A DNA stretch of 64,000 bases from JACKII01 sp965222315 (GTDB lineage: Bacteria > Pseudomonadota > Alphaproteobacteria > Bin95), in the NCBI GenBank assembly GCA_965222315.1, contig OZ244951.1, forward strand, positions 3,596,001-3,660,000. The letters run 5' to 3'. Positions 35,344 through 45,910 of this stretch are shown one piece after another. The stretch's first letter is position 1. The number at the start of each line of letters is the position of its first letter. Below the pieces are notes generated by a model, which had not been told where the DNA came from, did no database searches, and was given only the letters and a program-made list of their open reading frames with translations. Position numbers and translations under genes: made by a program.

Positions 35344-36831
35344 CTAATGGCCCATGAGGCGGTCTAGCGCGCCTGGTTCGTCATGAATTGCCAGCTTGTC
35401 CACCAGCGTTTCGCTCGCGCGGTTCAGGCCGACAATTTCTACGTCGGCCCCTTCACGCCGGAATTTCAGCACGACCATGTCGAGCGCGGCAACGCTGGAA
35501 ATATCCCAGATGTGCGCGCGGGACACGTCAATCACGACTTTTTCCAGCGCCTCGCGGAAATCAAAGGCTTGGTTAAACGCCTCGACCGAGGCGAAGAACA
35601 ACTGTCCTTCCACGAGGTAACGGCGGGTGGTGCCGTCTTCCGACAAATCCGATGTAACCCGGAAGATCTGGGCGATTTTCCAGGCAAAGAACAGGCCGGA
35701 GAGCAGCACGCCAATCCCTACGCCAATGGCCAGATTATGCGTGGCGATCACGCCCGCGACGGTCGCCAGCATCACCACGCTGGAACTGCGGGGATGGTCG
35801 CGCATGTTCTTGATCGACGACCAGCTGAAGGTGCCGATGGAAACCATGATCATGATCGCAACCAGCGCGGCCATGGGAATCGACTTGACCCACTCGCCCA
35901 GCGCTACGATCAGAAACAGCAGAAACAGCCCGGCCCAGAACGTGGAGAGCCGGCCGCGGCCGCCGGATTTCACGTTGATCATGGACTGGCCGATCATCGC
36001 ACAACCGGCCATGCCGCCAATGAAGCCGGTGGCGGTGTTAGCGATACCCTGGCCAATGCATTCCCGGTTCTTGTTGCTGGGCGTGTCAGTTAGGTCGTCA
36101 ACAATGCTGGCCGTCATCAGCGACTCGAGCAGTCCGACCGCCGCCACCGCTGCGGAATAGGGCAGGATAATCAGCAGGGTGTCGAGGGTCAGCGGAATGT
36201 CGGGGATCAGGAACATCGGTAGTGTGGACGGCAACTCGCCCATGTCGCCGACCGTCCGCACCTCCAGGCCAAGGCCCATGGCCACCGCAGTCAGCACCAG
36301 GATGCAGATCAGCGGGGACGGGACGGCCTTCGTGATACGCGGGAACAGGTAGATAATAGCCAGGCCCGCAGCGACCATGACATAGGTCAGCGACGGCACG
36401 CCAATCAGTTCCGGCAACTGCGCCATGAAGATCAGGATTGCCAGCGCGTTGACGAACCCCGTCATGACGGAGCGCGAGACAAAGCGCATCAGGTTGCCGA
36501 GTTTCAGCGCGCCGGCCGCGATCTGAATCAGACCGGCGAGGACGCTTGCGGCCAGCAGGTATTCAAGCCCGTGATCGCGCACCAGCGTCACCATCAGCAC
36601 CGCCGTGGCAGCAGTCGCCGCGGAAATCATGCCGGGCCGTCCCCCGGCAATCGCCGTGATCACCGCAATCGAGAAGGAGGCGTAGAGCCCGACTTTCGGA
36701 TCGACCCCGGCAATGATGGAGAAGGCGATCGCTTCCGGGATCAATGCCAGGGCGACGACGGTGCCGGCCAGCAGGTCGCCCGGAATATTGCCGAACCATT
36801 CCCGGCGAAGCGCAAATAAATCGGGTCTCAA
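35344..36831 (-). CDS. SulP family anion transporter with STAS domain
   Basis: A 495-residue inner-membrane transporter of the SulP/SLC26 family, moving sulfate, bicarbonate or another anion. The TTG at 36831 is the best start, because GGAG (36840-36843) lies eight bases before it and the protein then begins RPDLFALRREWFGNIPGDLLAG, the usual SulP N-terminus. Helices cover residues about 15-400, with the family motif GMAGCAMIGQSMINVKSGGRGRLS; a STAS domain (VIDVSRAHIWDISSVAALD) ends the protein. It is the first gene of an operon with the tandem Usp. BicA-like bicarbonate import is possible, not proven. Confidence 0.93.
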   Translation of the reverse strand: MRPDLFALRREWFGNIPGDLLAGTVVALALIPEAIAFSIIAGVDPKVGLYASFSIAVITAIAGGRPGMISAATAATAVLMVTLVRDHGLEYLLAASVLAGLIQIAAGALKLGNLMRFVSRSVMTGFVNALAILIFMAQLPELIGVPSLTYVMVAAGLAIIYLFPRITKAVPSPLICILVLTAVAMGLGLEVRTVGDMGELPSTLPMFLIPDIPLTLDTLLIILPYSAAVAAVGLLESLMTASIVDDLTDTPSNKNRECIGQGIANTATGFIGGMAGCAMIGQSMINVKSGGRGRLSTFWAGLFLLFLIVALGEWVKSIPMAALVAIMIMVSIGTFSWSSIKNMRDHPRSSSVVMLATVAGVIATHNLAIGVGIGVLLSGLFFAWKIAQIFRVTSDLSEDGTTRRYLVEGQLFFASVEAFNQAFDFREALEKVVIDVSRAHIWDISSVAALDMVVLKFRREGADVEIVGLNRASETLVDKLAIHDEPGALDRLMGH

Positions 36832-36892
36832 GAACCGTTCTCCAGGGCAACAGCGCCAAGGCAGGCGGCGCCTTTGTCGGAGAAAGGCTCTG

Positions 36893-36903
36893 TTGCAGTG
36901 CAA
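36893..36903. promoter_or_regulatory. TGC-rich near-palindrome upstream of the SulP gene
   Basis: TTGCAGTGCAA is a perfect TTGCA / TGCAA inverted pair with one central base, 62 bases upstream of the SulP start. A related TTGCAATGCAA lies at 37035-37045 in the same gap, spaced about 142 bases away. Both resemble the PhaR-type TGC-rich operator pattern. Function is inferred. Confidence 0.35.
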
Positions 36904-37146
36904 AATCAAGAAAGGGAGCGCATCCGGGGACGCGCGCTGACTTTAAGACGGGTAAACAACGCGAATAGCGTTGCTCCGAGCTTACAACGAATCCTCGGAA
37001 GGATGACTAATGCATAATCGACCGGGCGCTTATATTGCAATGCAACACAACGCCTCGCGCACCAATCGTGGGACAGCGCACGAGCAAACCTGCCTCTCCG
37101 GTGAGGAAGAAGCAGGCGCTATGTCGGCCGAACAGCAGGCGTGGCG

Positions 37147-38397
37147 CTATTTCCGCCGCCTCTCCACAACGATGCCGGCGTCGATCAGTTTAGCGATGTC
37201 CGCCTCGCTCCAGCCGCGTTCGGCCAGCACCTCGCGGCCATGCTCTCCAAAAGCGGGCGGCGCACGGCGCACATTGCCCGGCGTGCGGCTTAGCTTCGCC
37301 TGAATGCCGAGGGCATTGTAGCCCTTGCCATCCGCCACATGCATCTTGCGGTGGGCGGTGTGCTCGCTGGTCATGGCGGTCGGCACGTCGTTCACCGGCC
37401 CGGCCGGCACGCCAGCATCCAGCAGCGCGCGGGCCAGCTTATCGCACTCCCACGCCGCGAAGGCCGCTTCCAGCGTCGGCTTCAACTCCTCGCGGTTGAC
37501 GGAGCGCTGGGGCGCGGTGGCAAAGCGCGGGTCTTTCGCCAGACCGGGCTGGCCGATCACCTCACACGTGCGGCGAAACTGTCCGTCATTGCCGACTGCC
37601 AGGAAGATCGGCTTGTCGCCGGTTTCGAACTGGTCGTAGGGGTAGATGTTCGGGTGCGCGTTGCCGGTGGTCTTCGGCGCAGCGCCGCTCATCAGAAAGT
37701 TGTTCGCCTGCGGGTGCAGCAGCGCGACGGCGCAGTCATAGAGCGTCATGTCCAGATACTGGCCGCGGCCGGAATTGTTCCGCTCGTAGAGCGCCATCAT
37801 GATGGCGATGGCGGAGTTCAGGCCGGTGCCCATGTCCACAATAGGCGTGCCGAGGCGGGTCGGGCCGCTGGTCGGCGTGCCATTGATGGAGGACATGCCG
37901 CTGACCGCCTGAACCACCGCGTCATAGCCGGGATCGCCGCCCATGGGCCCGGTCGCGCCATAGCCGGTGACGTGGCAGTGGATCAGGCCGGGGAACTTCT
38001 GGCTCAGCACTTCCTCGTAGCCGAGGCCCCATTTCGCCATTTGGCCGGGCTTGAAGTTCTCCACCAGCACGTCCGCGCCATCCAGCAGCTTGAACAGGAT
38101 GTCCTTGCCCTCCGGCTTGGACAGGTCCAGCCCCAGCGAGCGTTTGTTGCGGTTCACGCCCATGAAATAGGCCGCCATGTCGCTGGCCGGATCGTCATTC
38201 AGGAAGGGAGGACCCCAATCGCGGGTCTCGTCACCCTGGGGCGGCTCGATCTTGATCACATCGGCGCCATGATCGCCAAGGATCATGGTGCAGTACGGCC
38301 CGCCGAGCACACGGGTCAGGTCGATTACCTTCAGACCCTTGAGCGCACCGGTTACGGGGGCAGACGGGCCGTCGAAGTTCAGGGGTTCTGTGGTCAT
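37147..38397 (-). CDS. Type III (CaiB/BaiF family) CoA-transferase
   Basis: A 416-residue formyl-CoA-transferase-like protein. The ATG at 38397 (MTTEPLNFDG) is preferred over an upstream methionine at 38481. Motifs are LKVIDLTRVLGGPYCTM, VNRNKRSLGLDL, ENFKPGQM and the catalytic aspartate Asp159 in DPGYDAVVQAVSG. It is a stand-alone gene with a long upstream gap that contains the phased repeat array. The substrate is unknown. Confidence 0.92.
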   Translation of the reverse strand: MTTEPLNFDGPSAPVTGALKGLKVIDLTRVLGGPYCTMILGDHGADVIKIEPPQGDETRDWGPPFLNDDPASDMAAYFMGVNRNKRSLGLDLSKPEGKDILFKLLDGADVLVENFKPGQMAKWGLGYEEVLSQKFPGLIHCHVTGYGATGPMGGDPGYDAVVQAVSGMSSINGTPTSGPTRLGTPIVDMGTGLNSAIAIMMALYERNNSGRGQYLDMTLYDCAVALLHPQANNFLMSGAAPKTTGNAHPNIYPYDQFETGDKPIFLAVGNDGQFRRTCEVIGQPGLAKDPRFATAPQRSVNREELKPTLEAAFAAWECDKLARALLDAGVPAGPVNDVPTAMTSEHTAHRKMHVADGKGYNALGIQAKLSRTPGNVRRAPPAFGEHGREVLAERGWSEADIAKLIDAGIVVERRRK

Positions 38398-38628
38398 GGC
38401 TTGCCGGACACTTGCGGAAGAGGGGTTCGGCCTCACGCCGAGGCGCCAAGCCGTATCAGCCAGAAGGTGTAGCCGGGCCACCTTTCACCGCGCAACAGCA
38501 AAGCGCCCGCGCGGGTCCGGCATCACGCTGAGACGGTGGTCAAGCCAGGATGGGAATTGGGACATTTCAGACCGTTAGCGCCAGAATCCGGCAGAAGAAT
38601 GTCCGGCCCGAGGCGAGATCGCAAAAAC

Positions 38629-38741
38629 ATCTACATTCATCTACATTTATCGACAAATATCTACATTCCGGGCGGGAAATGTAGATATCGGGTTTATGTG
38701 ACGTAGATACGATGTCGATACAATGTAGTTGTCCTGTAGAT
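38629..38741. repeat. Phased ATCTACATT repeat array with inverted half-sites
   Basis: The nonamer ATCTACATT starts at 38629, 38639 and 38659, that is 10 and 20 bases apart, and its exact inverse AATGTAGAT occurs at 38678-38686. The last two form an 11-base inverted repeat (38657-38667 / 38678-38688). Degenerate inverse copies appear at 38703 (GTAGAT), 38722 (AATGTAG) and 38735 (TGTAGAT). A TTATCGACA, one base off a DnaA box, lies at 38647. The helical phasing suggests cooperative protein binding. It may be an operator array or an iteron-like replication relic. Confidence 0.6.
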
Positions 38742-38920
38742 ATACTTTGTAAGCGATCCGCGATCACAAGTTGGTCACCTCAGTGAACCCCGCTCCAGAA
38801 TAATCTCTCCCCGATTAACAAATCGTTACTTTACTATCCAGCCATCCATTTTTGTTGGCCAAGACAGACACAACAGCCTTCACTCCCGACAACTTAATGC
38901 AATAATACCGAAAAAAGATA

Positions 38921-38964
38921 TCATCCTGAGTAGCCCTGGCCAACGGTCAGGGCGTATCGAAGGG
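38921..38964 (+). repeat. Single family A repeat
   Basis: One unit with arms TCATCCTGAGTAGC and GCGTATCGAAGGG around the stem GCCCTG / CAGGGC. Unlike most copies it has no inverted partner. Confidence 0.75.
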
Positions 38965-39109
38965 GCTGCCAGCCGAAGGGCCCGCTGGCAATCGCGCGAA
39001 CCCCAACGATCAACGCCCGCGCTAGACACCCCCCAGTCGTTACAAGGAACGCCCGCTGCAAGCCGTCCGAAGCGCCCCCTTGCGCCGGAACACTTCCCAA
39101 TCGCCGATA

Positions 39110-39156
39110 GATTGCTTCGTTGGCCGCCCCATGGCAGTGCGTCTCGCAATGGCGGC
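39110..39156. repeat. Single family B repeat
   Basis: GATTGCTTCG ... CTCGCAATGGCGG, a solitary copy of the element found as an inverted pair at 843-953. It lies just before the 3' end of ssb. Confidence 0.6.
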
Positions 39157-39199
39157 AGGGGAAGATGGCCGCCTCGCCCCTGCCTAAATTACCCTGCCC

Positions 39200-39736
39200 C
39201 TAAAACGGAATGTCGTCGTCCAGGTCCATCGGGTCGTTCGCTGGCCCACCGCCGCCGCCACCGCTGCGGCTCTGCTGGCCACCGCCGCCGCCATAGCTCT
39301 GGCCGCCGGCCGGGCCGGAGCCGTAGCCGTCATCCTGGCCATAGTCGCCACCGCCGCCGCCAAAGCCGCCGCCGCCTTCCTCGCCGCGGCCGGAGAGCAT
39401 GGTGAGCGTGCCGCGGAAGCGTTGCAGCACCACTTCGGTCGTGTACTTCTCCACGCCGCTCTGGTCGGTCCACTTGCGGGTCTGCAACTGGCCTTCCAGG
39501 TATACTTTGGAGCCCTTTTTAAGGTATTTCTCCGCCACGTCGGCGATGTTCTGGTCGAACACCACTACCCGGTGCCACTCGGTCTTTTCGCGCCGTTCGC
39601 CCGACTGCCGGTCCGTCCAGCGCTCCGACGTGGCGACCGCGAGATTCACCACCTTGTCGCCGGACTGCATGAACCGTATTTCGGGGTCGCGGCCGAGGTT
39701 GCCGACGAGGATGACTTTGTTGACGCTACCGGACAT
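39200..39736 (-). CDS. ssb: Single-stranded DNA-binding protein
   Basis: A 178-residue SSB that coats single-stranded DNA in replication, repair and recombination. The OB-fold domain (residues about 1-110) starts MSGSVNKVILVGNLGRDPEIR and includes ERWTDRQSGERREKTEWHRVV; it is followed by a glycine-rich linker (about 120-170) and the acidic tip DDDIPF that recruits partner proteins. It is divergent from uvrA, the usual arrangement for these two genes in many bacteria, with 122 bases between the starts. Confidence 0.97.
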   Translation of the reverse strand: MSGSVNKVILVGNLGRDPEIRFMQSGDKVVNLAVATSERWTDRQSGERREKTEWHRVVVFDQNIADVAEKYLKKGSKVYLEGQLQTRKWTDQSGVEKYTTEVVLQRFRGTLTMLSGRGEEGGGGFGGGGGDYGQDDGYGSGPAGGQSYGGGGGQQSRSGGGGGGPANDPMDLDDDIPF

Positions 39737-39845
39737 CTGGGTCGCTCCCGTTTCCGTAAAAATCTGTATTCAGCCCACAACCTATACGGCCTGGCTGGGG
39801 ATAATCCACCTGCTTTGGGCACGGTTGGGCCTAGGGCTGTGAATA

Positions 39846-39858
39846 GAACGCCTGTAGA

Positions 39859-39860
<2 letters not shown>
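39846..39860. promoter_or_regulatory. Degenerate LexA-box-like sequence at the uvrA start
   Basis: GAAC-N7-GAAT lies right at the ATG of uvrA. The alphaproteobacterial SOS box is GTTC-N7-GTTC, so its reverse complement is GAAC-N7-GAAC, with one mismatch here. uvrA is SOS-controlled in many bacteria, but one box this degenerate and overlapping the start is only suggestive. Confidence 0.3.
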
Positions 39861-42795
<2,935 letters not shown>

Positions 42796-42874
42796 AGCGC
42801 AGGAACATCGCCGGGCTCCCGTTTTCTTTTTGCCCGCCTGCAACCTTTAACGGCGCACCACCGTACTCTCCATA

Positions 42875-42896
42875 GGCTCTGCTGCATTGCAGAGCC
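42875..42896. promoter_or_regulatory. Inverted repeat containing an exact CTGC-N3-GCAG site
   Basis: GGCTCTGC and GCAGAGCC (8-base arms, 6-base centre) enclose CTGCATTGCAG at 42882-42892, an exact fit to the pattern reported for PhaR-type regulators. It is 23 bases before the fasciclin start, at a good operator position. It could equally be a transcript hairpin. Confidence 0.45.
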
Positions 42897-42918
42897 GGCC
42901 AACCAATGGAGAGTAGCG

Positions 42919-43509
42919 ATGCCTTTCAAGATTGCCGCACCGATCGCCCTGTGCCTACTAGGCGCGGTCGCGTGCTCTGCGCCTGCCATGGAGAAGTCCA
43001 GCGGTCACCAAAGCACCTCGGCAGAACCGAACGTTATGGTCGGCGGCGCCCCGATGCTGCCAAGCCGCAACATCGTTCAGAACGCGGTGAATTCCAAAGA
43101 CCACACGACGCTGGTCGCGGCGGTGAAACAGGCGGGATTGGTCGATACCCTGTCCGGTCCCGGTCCATTTGTCGTGTTCGCACCCACGAACGCCGCATTC
43201 GCAAAGCTGCCGCCCGGTACGGTCGAAAATCTGATGAAGCCGGAAAACAAGAAAAAACTGACCGAAATTCTCACCTATCACGTGGTTTCGGCTAACGCCG
43301 ACGGTGCCGCTATCCGAGGGATGGTTGCCGATGACAACGGCGCGCATCCAGTGCCCACCGTCAACGGGCAGCAACTGATCGCCAAGGAAAACCAGGGCGT
43401 TATCACGTTGACCGATGCCAATGGCCGGGTTGCCGCCGTCACCATAGAAGACGTCATTCAATCGAACGGCGTGATCCATGTCATCGACACGGTCATGCTC
43501 CCCAAATAG
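42919..43509 (+). CDS. Exported fasciclin (FAS1) domain protein
   Basis: A 196-residue cell-envelope protein. An N-terminal signal segment (MPFKIAAPIALCLLGAVACSAPAM) ends in GAVAC, which may be a weak lipobox. One FAS1 domain follows from about residue 50: IVQNAVNSKDHTTLVAAVKQAG, FVVFAPTNAAFAKLPPG and the C-terminal SNGVIHVIDTVMLP are typical. FAS1 proteins mediate adhesion or cell-surface interactions. GGAGAGTAGCG is its ribosome-binding site. It is monocistronic, with a strong hairpin after the stop. Confidence 0.92.
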   Translation: MPFKIAAPIALCLLGAVACSAPAMEKSSGHQSTSAEPNVMVGGAPMLPSRNIVQNAVNSKDHTTLVAAVKQAGLVDTLSGPGPFVVFAPTNAAFAKLPPGTVENLMKPENKKKLTEILTYHVVSANADGAAIRGMVADDNGAHPVPTVNGQQLIAKENQGVITLTDANGRVAAVTIEDVIQSNGVIHVIDTVMLPK

Positions 43510-43527
43510 CCCATGAAATGATGCCTG

Positions 43528-43563
43528 GGCGGCCGCTCCCGTGTTTTGGCGGAAGCGGCCGCC
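43528..43563. terminator. Strong hairpin between two convergent genes
   Basis: GGCGGCCGCT (43528-43537) and AGCGGCCGCC (43554-43563) are perfect 10-base complements. They sit between the ends of the fasciclin gene (43509) and the convergent dioxygenase gene (43569). No long T-run follows, so a bidirectional or Rho-aided terminator is inferred. Confidence 0.5.
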
Positions 43564-43568
43564 TGGAC

Positions 43569-44420
43569 CTATTCTGCGCCCCTCGTAATCACCTCCACCT
43601 GATCTTCCGGCACGTAGAAGTAGCTGCCGGGCCGCCACTCATAGCCCAGATCGCCCATCAGCCTGCGCTGCCGCGGCGTGCCCTTCTGGGCCAGCGGGTG
43701 GACACCGTCATAGTCATAGGCGCGCATAAAAAGCTGGCTGTAGTTATAGAGCAACGTCTTCCGCGCCTTGCCGCTATTGTTCGGCGACGGCCCATGCCAG
43801 AGCGAGTGGCTGAAGATAAAGGCGTCGCCCGCCTTCCCCTCCAAATGCACGCAGCCCGGCGAGTCAGGCCCCAGCGGCGGCGTCTTGTCGAACGGTATCT
43901 GGTGGACGTGGCTGCCCGGATAGACCGTGAAGTTGCCGTTGTTGCGGCCTTCCACATCGGTGAGCAGGTAGAGCGCCTTCACCGCGATTGGCCGGCTCGA
44001 TTCCATCACCCGCACCTCCCGCTGGCCTTCGCCGCCGTCGGTGTGAGTGTAACCCGGAAAGCCGTCATTCGCCGGGCGCACGATAGCCTGGCTCATGGAG
44101 AACGCGATATTGGGGCCCATCAGGTCCACGACCAAATCGAATACCGGCTGGTGGTCGATCAGGTCGAAGAACTCTTTGCCGTACGGCAGCAGGTCCCGCC
44201 GGTCCATGAAGCCTTCGGGATCGGTGTCGGCAGCGTGCGGCAGCCAGTGGTAGTGACCGCGTGGCACCATGCCGGAATTGGGCTCGTAGCCCGGCTCCAG
44301 ACGCACCTCGTCCAGGCGCCGTGAGAAGAAATCCACCTGCTCCGGCGACAGTGCGCCTTCGACCTTGAAATAGCCGGCCGTCCGCCATTCCTGGCGCTGG
44401 GCCTCGGTCAGCTTCTTCAT
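43569..44420 (-). CDS. Phytanoyl-CoA dioxygenase family protein
   Basis: A 283-residue Fe(II)/2-oxoglutarate-dependent oxygenase of the PhyH family. The metal pair is His126 and Asp128 in GYTHTDGGE; the distal histidine is in SHSLWHGPSPN (His205 or His209) and the 2-oxoglutarate arginine or lysine in GKARKTLLYNYS. Family members hydroxylate alkyl or polyketide-like substrates. It is followed by a NIPSNAP gene upstream in the same orientation (29 bases away), suggesting co-expression. Substrate is unknown. Confidence 0.9.
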   Translation of the reverse strand: MKKLTEAQRQEWRTAGYFKVEGALSPEQVDFFSRRLDEVRLEPGYEPNSGMVPRGHYHWLPHAADTDPEGFMDRRDLLPYGKEFFDLIDHQPVFDLVVDLMGPNIAFSMSQAIVRPANDGFPGYTHTDGGEGQREVRVMESSRPIAVKALYLLTDVEGRNNGNFTVYPGSHVHQIPFDKTPPLGPDSPGCVHLEGKAGDAFIFSHSLWHGPSPNNSGKARKTLLYNYSQLFMRAYDYDGVHPLAQKGTPRQRRLMGDLGYEWRPGSYFYVPEDQVEVITRGAE

Positions 44421-44449
44421 GTCCTCAACCTCCTATAGTCAGCTCGGTT

Positions 44450-44776
44450 TTAGTCGGTGCCCGGCATGGTGAAGTCGGTCGGGTTCATCGCCTGGCTGGT
44501 CAGCCGCTCGACGATGGGGCCGTCGGCCTCGCTGTCGCCCTTGGCCTTCACCCATTCCGGATCGTTCCGGAACTTGTCCCAGTTCGCCTGCATCCCGGCG
44601 GTATCCTTGTGACGCACAATATAGATCAGGCAGTTCGGATCGTTGTCAGCCACCCAATAGCCCACGTTCTGAATGCCGTTTTTCTCGAACAGCTTGCAGG
44701 TATGGTCGCGGAAGCGGGCCAGCAGGTTCGGCATCCGGCCCGGAACGGTGTAGTAGGTGCGGAGTTCGTAGAGCAT
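44450..44776 (-). CDS. NIPSNAP family protein
   Basis: A 108-residue protein of the NIPSNAP / dimeric alpha-beta barrel type. It starts MLYELRTYYTVPGRMPNLLARF and has HTCKLFEKNGIQNVGYWV and LIYIVRHKD. The ATG at 44776 (site AAGGAAACGCTCTC) is used because the frame further upstream overlaps the divergent DUF1028 gene. Members are small cytoplasmic proteins of unclear catalytic role, often next to catabolic enzymes. Here it precedes the phytanoyl-CoA dioxygenase homologue by 29 bases. Confidence 0.88.
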   Translation of the reverse strand: MLYELRTYYTVPGRMPNLLARFRDHTCKLFEKNGIQNVGYWVADNDPNCLIYIVRHKDTAGMQANWDKFRNDPEWVKAKGDSEADGPIVERLTSQAMNPTDFTMPGTD

Positions 44777-44926
44777 GAGAGCGTTTCCTTGCGTTCGTTC
44801 TAGAGTCACGTTGGCCGTATGAAACCACGCCTCGCGCCGGCTCGCCAGCCCTTCCGTTGCGCTTGCGCGCCGGTGGATATGCTTTCTAGACTGCCGGCGA
44901 ACCGTTTCAGCCAGGAAAGCGACCCC

Positions 44927-45676
44927 ATGACCTTCTCCATCTTTGGCCATTGCCCCAACACCGGCCAGATAGGTCTGGCGTTGACCTCCGTCACCATGGG
45001 CGTTGGCGCGACCTCGCCCTTCTATGGCTATGGCGGTGACATCGTGGTGGTGCAGGCCCGCGGCAATCCCAACTCCGCCATCGCAGGCGCACGGGCGCTG
45101 GACCAGGGCGCAACAGCGGCTGAAGCCGTGGATGCCATCACCGCTGCCGACCCGGACAAGGAGCAGCGCCAGATCGCCATTCTCCGCCGCGACGGCCAGA
45201 TGATTGGGCGCACCGGTGCGAAGAACCATCCCTGGGCAGGCGAGCAATACGGCCAGAACTGCATGGCGTTCGGCAATGTCCTTGCCGGGCCACATGTGGT
45301 GGAGGCCATGGTGCAAGGCTACGAAGCGGCCGCGCAGGACGGTGCGGACCTCAGCTCCCGCCTGCTCTCCGCCCTAGAAGCCGGGCGCGATGCCGGTGGC
45401 CAGAGTCCGGAGCCCGGCCGCCACTACAGCGAGCGCGGCGCAGCTGTCCGGGTGGTTGGCACGGAAGCCTACCCCAACATCCCTGCCCTTGACCTGCGCG
45501 TGGACATGGAATTCGACGCGGTCGGTGCGCTTCGCACCATGTATGAGCGCTACCGGCCCATGGTAAAGCTCCGCGCCCTGCGCGCCGCGACGCCGGAGAA
45601 GATGCCGGTGCTTTGGGAGTGGGAGGCCGAAAACATGGCCGCCAACCCTCCGCCGCCGATTTTCTATGAGGATTGA
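44927..45676 (+). CDS. DUF1028 family (Ntn-hydrolase-like) protein
   Basis: A 249-residue protein of the DUF1028 family, thought to share the Ntn-hydrolase fold. It begins MTFSIFGHCPNTGQIGLALTSVTMGVGATS after CCAGGAAAGCGACCCC; the frame extends upstream but overlaps the divergent NIPSNAP leader. Conserved segments are VQARGNPNSAIAGARAL, GEQYGQNCMAFGNVLAG, SPEPGRHYSERGAAVRVVG and LDLRVD. The enzymatic activity is not established; peptidase or amidase function is possible. The gap after it contains repeats. Confidence 0.9.
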   Translation: MTFSIFGHCPNTGQIGLALTSVTMGVGATSPFYGYGGDIVVVQARGNPNSAIAGARALDQGATAAEAVDAITAADPDKEQRQIAILRRDGQMIGRTGAKNHPWAGEQYGQNCMAFGNVLAGPHVVEAMVQGYEAAAQDGADLSSRLLSALEAGRDAGGQSPEPGRHYSERGAAVRVVGTEAYPNIPALDLRVDMEFDAVGALRTMYERYRPMVKLRALRAATPEKMPVLWEWEAENMAANPPPPIFYED

Positions 45677-45712
45677 GGTTCGGGAATAATACAATTCCTC
45701 CGTCAATAAATT

Positions 45713-45900
45713 GACGTCATCGCGAGGGCCCCGTCGCAGGTCGCCTCCGCCCCATCAGTGCCGTCATTGCGAGTCCCGCGCAGCAGGCGAAGCAATCTCT
45801 CTAAGCCAGCACCGAACCACCCCGGCGGCAGATTGCGTCGTGGCCTTTGGCTCCTCGCAATGACGCCGAGGCAGGAAGTGGACGGGCCCGCAATGACGCC
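45713..45900. repeat. Cluster of family B repeats
   Basis: Several degenerate copies lie here: 45713-45745 (GACGTCATCGCGAGG), 45760-45798 (GCCGTCATTGCGAG ... GAAGCAATC), an inverted copy at 45831-45867 (GATTGC ... CTCGCAATGACGCC) and a fragment at 45887-45900. The array fills the gap between convergent DUF1028 and aldo/keto reductase genes. Confidence 0.7.
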
Positions 45901-45910
45901 GTATGCTGGG

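Larger units (their letters stand above)
38398..39199. other. Gene-free spacer upstream of a CoA-transferase
   Basis: This 802-base gap is the second longest in the window. 38560-38880 is much AT-richer than the genes around it and holds a repeat array (38629-38741). Single family A (38921-38964) and family B (39110-39156) repeats follow. A 66-codon open frame on the minus strand at 38567-38767 merely reads through the array and is not accepted as a gene. The rest shows nothing I can name. Confidence 0.6.

Noticed and set aside
38647..38655. Possible DnaA box (TTATCGACA)
   Set aside because: It is only one near-match and is not accompanied by further boxes, dnaA or a partition gene, so no replication origin is claimed.
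38567..38767. 66-codon open frame on the minus strand
   Set aside because: It reads straight through the phased repeat array, has no ribosome-binding site, and shows no family motif.
42801..42845. Hairpin with a T-rich loop after uvrA
   Set aside because: GCAGG/CCTGC and CGGGC/GCCCG can pair, but the arms are unequal, with a large bulge, and the T-run lies inside the loop; it is too weak to call a terminator.
44777..45316. N-terminal extension of the NIPSNAP frame
   Set aside because: It overlaps the divergent DUF1028 gene, lacks a ribosome-binding site, and adds no family sequence.
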